The position numbers and the translations under genes were made by a program. This document shows positions 5,398 through 8,071 of a stretch of DNA of 8,071 bases, piece after piece. Source of the stretch: Candidatus Shapirobacteria bacterium (GTDB taxonomy: Bacteria; Patescibacteriota; Microgenomatia; VGLL01); NCBI GenBank assembly GCA_016866735.1, contig VGLL01000043.1:1-8071 (forward strand), in the 5' to 3' direction. Under the pieces are notes generated by a model. That model searched no databases. It saw only the letters and a program-made list of their open reading frames with translations, and was not told where the DNA came from. Position 1 is the stretch's first letter, and each line of letters starts with the position of its first letter.

Positions 5398-6462
5398 TTA
5401 AAAATAACCTTCGCCAAGAACCTGAAAATAGAGATCGGTACAGCCACCTGCCGGCAGGGTTGGCGCGGGCAAAAATGTCCCTAACTGCAGGGTTCTTCTG
5501 CCAGTTGGTCGAGCGATAATTGGGAATGTGGGTTCGGGAGTCACCGTGGGCAACGATAACGGAAAACCTTGAGTTTGAACGGGTACCTCGCTCTTTCTGC
5601 CAAACAAACTCAAAATTCTCTCAATTAGAGAAGCAAGACCCGTTTTTTCCGGAATCGGGGTCGGGAAAGCACCTAAGACACGGGGTTTCCCGAAAGCGAG
5701 TTGTTCCCCTTGCGCCCTTCCTTCTTTCCAACCACAAAAGATCTGAATGTTTAAATGATAAAGCCCTTCGTTATCCGTCTGCTTAACGAGGTATGACCAA
5801 GTTGAGCGATAAACATCACTTTTTACCCCATTGATTGTTTCTGATCCCTCGAAATAAGCTGGGATGGTATCCGAAACAATTTCTGTTTGGCTCGGTCGCT
5901 GCAGGAAAAATTTCATTCCTAAAACCTTAGCCGTCGCAGGCGTAGTAACATAGGCCTTGGCAATGAAGTTCAGTGTCTGCCCTTTTTTAACATTGGCTAA
6001 GTTAGGGTTGCCCTCGGTAGCAAGCAACCAACAGGAGCAAGAAGCCGGTGGTTCACGGGTAGGGGTGGGAGTGGGCACAACGGTAGGTGTGGCGGTGGGA
6101 ACAGGGGTCGAAGTCGGCCTGGGAGTAGCGGTTGGGTGATATGGTTCTGTCGGTTCTGGCCCAGTAGGCCAAACAATAGGAGGTTCTGTGGGCTCCGTCG
6201 TAGGCTCAGGAGGAGAGGTTGGCCCTTGTGTAGGAGGACATGGCGCGCACGAGCATTCTGAAGTATCGCAGATGCACCACCCTCCTGGGGCGGAGTTACT
6301 GCAACCAACGTGGTCGTCAGAGCAATTGCTATAGCCTGTGCATACTTCCCATGCGCCACACGGGCAATCACAAGGACAATTAGCGCACGTGGCTGCTCCA
6401 GCCACCGATGAAAATTTCCACCCAAGAATTATTATCAAGGTAATGGTCAAAACCTTTTTCAC
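5398..6462 (-). CDS. Secreted Cys-rich protein with Thr/Pro stalk, unknown function
   Basis: I do not recognise the family. The 354-residue product starts with a signal peptide (MKKVLTITLIIILGW, cleavage near AGA, 21-23). Residues 26-75 hold 13 cysteines in 50 positions (CANCPCDCPCG, then WCICDTSECSCAPC), a disulfide-rich or metal-binding knob. Residues 76-138 are a Thr/Pro/Glu stalk. Residues 141-250 look beta-rich (SCSCWLL, GQTLNFIAKAYV, GLYHLNIQIFCGW), possibly an Ig-like sandwich. The end (265-354) is a Pro-rich linker around a short helix (TGLASLIERILSLFG), with no membrane anchor. The start is the GTG at 6462, which overlaps the TGA of the upstream gene (GTGA), indicating translational coupling; a TTG at 6489 would put nine residues before the signal peptide. 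It is probably released or held by its neighbours. Confidence 0.75.
   Translation of the reverse strand: MKKVLTITLIIILGWKFSSVAGAATCANCPCDCPCGAWEVCTGYSNCSDDHVGCSNSAPGGWCICDTSECSCAPCPPTQGPTSPPEPTTEPTEPPIVWPTGPEPTEPYHPTATPRPTSTPVPTATPTVVPTPTPTREPPASCSCWLLATEGNPNLANVKKGQTLNFIAKAYVTTPATAKVLGMKFFLQRPSQTEIVSDTIPAYFEGSETINGVKSDVYRSTWSYLVKQTDNEGLYHLNIQIFCGWKEGRAQGEQLAFGKPRVLGAFPTPIPEKTGLASLIERILSLFGRKSEVPVQTQGFPLSLPTVTPEPTFPIIARPTGRRTLQLGTFLPAPTLPAGGCTDLYFQVLGEGYF
6057..6075 (+). other. Predicted G-quadruplex motif on the template strand
   Basis: GGG-TA-GGGG-T-GGG-AGT-GGG fits G3+N1-7 four times within 19 nt. It lies on the strand opposite the Cys-rich gene's coding strand, inside the codons for the Thr/Pro stalk. 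It may simply follow from Pro/Thr codon choice. Confidence 0.5.
6459..6462 (-). promoter_or_regulatory. GTGA stop-start overlap (translational coupling)
   Basis: The last codons of the 404-aa gene run AAG-TGA; the GTG one base back starts the Cys-rich gene. No Shine-Dalgarno precedes it, so the second gene probably depends on ribosomes terminating on the first. Confidence 0.8.
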
Positions 6463-7673
6463 TTCGAGAGTAGATAAACTAAATAACAATTATCAGTTAA
6501 CACCTTCGGGTCCGTTTCTTTTCTGTTCTTCTTCTGAGAATACCAAACAGCCCCACGCTCGGGCTGAACGCTATCCACTGCCCAAAAGCGATCAATAAAT
6601 AAACTAAGCAGCTCCCTTGCCTTTCCGCGATAGAATTCCTTTCCTCTTAGGGTACCTAAGAGGAAATAGCTTTCAATGCAGGGTTGGATACCGACTGGAT
6701 GCGTATAGGCATTAAAAACTTGGGGTATATTAATTGTCTTTAGGAAAGATTCAATCCTCTCTAACTCTCTTTCCTTATCTGGCTTCTGGTAAAGCTGCAC
6801 GCCGGCAAGAACGTTCCAACAGGTGTTAGAATAGACGGATGTTTTTTCGCCGTTTACGGCGGAAAAGGAATAATAGAACTGGCCGGTAGGGGTAATTGCT
6901 TTTGCCTCGACAAATCGTTTTTCCGCCTCATCAGAGAACCTCTTTTCGCCGGTAACCTCGCTAATTAAAGCCAACTCACGAGCTTCAATATTTTTAAGCA
7001 TCGGGTTTGGATCAGAATTTATAAGCAGTGCTTCGCCCACATCCTTCAAAAAGAATAAATAACGTAACTCTCCTGTAATTTCATAGGCTTCGGCAAATTG
7101 AGGAAGTACCCAAAAACATCTTTTAAGGTCTATCTGGCAATAATCCGCTAAAAAATCAAGGTCTCTTTTGGCATAGTCTAAATATTCGGCTTTTTTCTCT
7201 ATCTTGTAGGCGGCAAGATAGGCCAGAGCCGTCCAGGCATTGGTTGTCTCGAACATCTGGACACCCTTAAAGGGACACTCTTCTTTCCTCTTATTCGGTG
7301 GGCAAACTCTTTCGTAATCAGGATAGTAGTCGTAAAATCCATCTTTTCGATACTGGCTCTGAATATAATTCAGGGTCTTTTCCATAACTGACGGGAAAGA
7401 TGGTGTTGGGGTTAAGGGCGGAGTAAGCGTAAGGGCAACTGGCTCTTTCTCGGGCTGGTTTACTCCTAAGAATCTTAAAACCGGAGCAAAAATGCCTCCT
7501 GGCAATTCTTCTTTAACCGCTACTGGCTGCCCCCTCTCAATTTCTCGGGTTTTTTTGCTGCCAATAACTATTAATAGGCCAAATATAAGAAAGAAAGCGA
7601 GCGCTAAACCAACTTTCTGCTTAGCCGTTATTTTTGCTAATCGTTCCTTGATAAATAGGAGATGGTCTTTCAC
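6459..7673 (-). CDS. Membrane-anchored protein with helical-toroid-like outer domain
   Basis: A 404-residue protein with a basic N-terminus, one membrane span (about 20-38, KVGLALAFFLIFGLLIVIG), a Thr/Pro spacer (79-94, ALTLTPPLTPTPSFPS) and a large outer domain (95-404). The domain is a series of amphipathic helix pairs with repeated aromatic and small residues: TTNAWTALAYLAAYKIEKKAEYLDYAKR (143-170), RCFWVLPQFAEAYEIT (185-200), NTCWNVLAGVQLY (283-295), CIESYFLLG (332-340). This is the appearance of alpha/alpha-toroid folds used by several glycosidase and lyase families, but no catalytic signature is certain. Seven cysteines (124, 133, 179, 186, 285, 332, 396) could form disulfides. The start is GTG 7673, the first in-frame start before the membrane span, with TTGACA/TACAAT ending 7 nt upstream. 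It is the first gene of a coupled pair; its TGA overlaps the next GTG. Topology is confident; the fold is inference. Confidence 0.75.
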   Translation of the reverse strand: MKDHLLFIKERLAKITAKQKVGLALAFFLIFGLLIVIGSKKTREIERGQPVAVKEELPGGIFAPVLRFLGVNQPEKEPVALTLTPPLTPTPSFPSVMEKTLNYIQSQYRKDGFYDYYPDYERVCPPNKRKEECPFKGVQMFETTNAWTALAYLAAYKIEKKAEYLDYAKRDLDFLADYCQIDLKRCFWVLPQFAEAYEITGELRYLFFLKDVGEALLINSDPNPMLKNIEARELALISEVTGEKRFSDEAEKRFVEAKAITPTGQFYYSFSAVNGEKTSVYSNTCWNVLAGVQLYQKPDKERELERIESFLKTINIPQVFNAYTHPVGIQPCIESYFLLGTLRGKEFYRGKARELLSLFIDRFWAVDSVQPERGAVWYSQKKNRKETDPKVLTDNCYLVYLLSK

Positions 7674-7680
7674 TACTCCA

Positions 7681-7710
7681 ATTGTAGTCCACGATTAAAC
7701 TAATTGTCAA
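7681..7710 (-). promoter_or_regulatory. Promoter of the surface-protein operon
   Basis: On the minus strand: perfect TTGACA (7705-7710), 18-bp spacer, TACAAT (7681-7686, 5 of 6), then 7 nt to GTG 7673. RNA would start at or just before the GTG. The -35 overlaps the last two T of a seven-T run that ends the preceding terminator-like element. Confidence 0.75.
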
Positions 7711-7733
7711 AAAAAGAGGTCCTCCTGGGAGGA
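7709..7733 (-). terminator. Probable intrinsic terminator downstream of tRNA-Arg
   Basis: On the minus strand TCCTCC-CA-GGAGGA (7733 to 7720) is followed by CCTC and seven T (7715 to 7709). The two-base loop must open to CCAG-type, leaving about five good pairs. It would stop transcripts coming from the tRNA just before the operon promoter. Confidence 0.5.
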
Positions 7734-7743
7734 ATTGTCCTCC
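7728..7743 (-). promoter_or_regulatory. Competing hairpin overlapping the terminator
   Basis: On the minus strand GGAGGA-CAAT-TCCTCC forms a 6-bp stem with a proper 4-nt loop. Its 3' arm (7733-7728) is the 5' arm of the terminator hairpin, so the two cannot coexist, as in antiterminator/terminator pairs. Whether it is regulatory is inference. Confidence 0.4.
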
Positions 7744-7751
7744 TAACTTTA

Positions 7752-7782
7752 GCACTCACCCTCCAAATTGGAGGGCTCGTGC
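7752..7782. other. Long imperfect hairpin in tRNA-operon spacer
   Basis: GCAC (7752-7755) pairs with GTGC (7779-7782), and CCCTCCAA (7759-7766) with TTGGAGGG (7768-7775), with a 3x3 internal loop (TCA/CTC). The one-base centre means about six inner pairs are usable in RNA. Its arms are also complementary to the GGAGGA/TCCTCC segments next door. Confidence 0.55.
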
Positions 7783-7807
7783 CGTAGTTTTAGGAAAATC
7801 CGCCGCA

Positions 7808-7824
7808 GCCCCGCTAAGCGGGGC
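7808..7824. other. Perfect 7-bp GC hairpin downstream of tRNA-Arg
   Basis: GCCCCGC-TAA-GCGGGGC. On the minus strand it is the first strong hairpin after the tRNA 3' end, 24 nt downstream, and could mark 3' processing. A TTTT comes only after a further GC-rich stretch, so termination is doubtful. Confidence 0.55.
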
Positions 7825-7847
7825 GAGGGTGGAAACCCCCAATCTTG

Positions 7848-7921
7848 TGCCCCTGCCCAGACTCGAACTGGGAATCGCCCCGTTAGGACCGGGGTGCTCT
7901 ATCCAATTAAGCTACAGGGGC
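7848..7921 (-). tRNA. tRNA-Arg (anticodon CCT)
   Basis: A 74-nt cloverleaf on the minus strand: acceptor GCCCCTG (7921-7915) pairs with CAGGGGC; D arm GCTT-AATTGGATA-GAGC with the usual GG; anticodon stem CCCCG/CGGGG around loop G-T-CCT-A-A, so the anticodon is CCT, reading AGG; variable loop CGATT; T arm CCCAG-TTCGAGT-CTGGG; discriminator A. The next genomic bases read CAA, so CCA is not encoded and must be added by a nucleotidyltransferase. No clear promoter is seen in the 45 nt before it, so it may be read together with the DUF192 gene. Confidence 0.95.
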
Positions 7922-7960
7922 TCCTCGCTACGCCGAGTCAGACTCGGCTGCGCTCGGAGT
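7922..7960. other. Strong hairpin between DUF192 gene and tRNA-Arg
   Basis: GCCGAGT-CAG-ACTCGGC is a perfect 7-bp stem with a 3-nt loop. Outside it, CTCC and GGAG can pair across a 7x7 internal loop. It occupies nearly all of the spacer before the tRNA 5' end. No T-run follows on either strand, so an intrinsic terminator is unlikely; a processing signal or a mobile palindrome is possible. Confidence 0.55.
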
Positions 7961-7966
7961 AAACCA

Positions 7967-8071
7967 CTAATATTTTACCTCATCCCCCACTTTAATTCCA
8001 TTCCCCTGTGCCCAGCCGGCGTTAACTTCGAGGGCCGCATTGATGGCGGCCGGCGGATAATAGCTTGGCAG
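7967..8071 (-). CDS. DUF192 (COG1430) family protein, C-terminal 34 residues
   Basis: Only the end is in the window, running off the right edge: LPSYYPPAAINAALEVN, then AGWAQGNGIKVGDEVKY and TAG. The order PSYYPP, ALEVNAG, GIKVGD is the typical C-terminus of DUF192 proteins, small, often exported or lipid-anchored proteins of about 120-170 residues whose function is not settled. The stop lies 45 nt upstream of tRNA-Arg on the same strand, so the two may share a transcript. The frame and motif order make the family call good despite the short length. Confidence 0.8.
   Translation of the reverse strand: MPSYYPPAAINAALEVNAGWAQGNGIKVGDEVKY

Noticed and set aside
5997..6425. 142-codon minus-strand frame overlapping the Cys-rich gene
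   Set aside because: It is an out-of-frame reading of the Cys-rich/Thr-Pro segment; the other frame has a signal peptide, coupling to the upstream gene and a sensible domain order.
7749..7757. TTAGCACTC, the left half of a CIRCE (HrcA) operator
   Set aside because: The required GAGTGCTAA right half nine bases later is absent (ATTGGAGGG instead), and the site belongs to a different hairpin.
7768..7962. Plus-strand open frame across the tRNA spacer
   Set aside because: It runs through tRNA-Arg antisense and GC hairpins; no plausible protein features.
1..8071. CRISPR array, transposase or integrase, prophage genes
   Set aside because: No regularly spaced repeats with unique spacers, and no recombinase-like coding sequence on either strand.

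Overview
The window looks like a chromosomal piece of a streamlined, uncultivated bacterium, most likely a Patescibacteria/CPR member and possibly Microgenomates. This placement is inference from gene style: a LeuRS carrying a short tandem heptamer inside its coding sequence, many small membrane-anchored proteins with Thr/Pro-rich linkers, an LPVTA-type C-terminal sorting signal, a tRNA without encoded CCA, and no Shine-Dalgarno at any start. TGA is a genuine stop here (ends of the LysM-like gene and of the 404-aa gene), so the TGA=Gly code of Gracilibacteria/SR1 does not apply.

Layout. 1-1449 (-): N-terminal 483 codons of leucyl-tRNA synthetase, running off the left edge. 1450-1515: compact divergent promoter region. 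1516-2142 (+): exported LysM-like protein. 2202-3050 (+): single-pass membrane protein with a six-cysteine outer domain. 3051-3246: convergent intergenic region with GC-rich hairpins and two diverged copies of a 35-bp repeat. 3247-4857 (-): CheR-like methyltransferase fused to an unrecognised C-terminal half. 4858-5045: spacer holding its promoter. 7673 down to 5046 (-): three envelope genes, namely a membrane-anchored helical-toroid-like protein, a secreted Cys-rich/Thr-Pro-rich protein translationally coupled to it (GTGA overlap), and a small protein with an LPVTAG-TM-basic tail that has its own promoter. 7674-7847: a highly structured spacer with a terminator-like hairpin and a competing alternative hairpin. 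7848-7921 (-): tRNA-Arg(CCT). 7922-7966: a strong hairpin. 7967-8071 (-): C-terminus of a DUF192 protein.

The most striking pattern concerns the starts. Five starts have a sigma70-like -10 element ending 6-11 nt before the start codon, and a sixth has a weaker version at the same distance. Four of the six also have a good -35 at 17-18 bp. Transcripts should begin at or within a few bases of the start codon, which implies leaderless mRNAs, and this fixes the starts of the methyltransferase and the LPVTAG protein downstream of the longest open frames.

The best candidate for an undescribed system is the 5046-7673 cluster: a membrane-tethered catalytic-like or binding toroid, a secreted Cys-rich knob on a Thr/Pro stalk, and a small sorting-signal protein. 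Together they resemble a cell-surface apparatus, but no function can be assigned from sequence alone.
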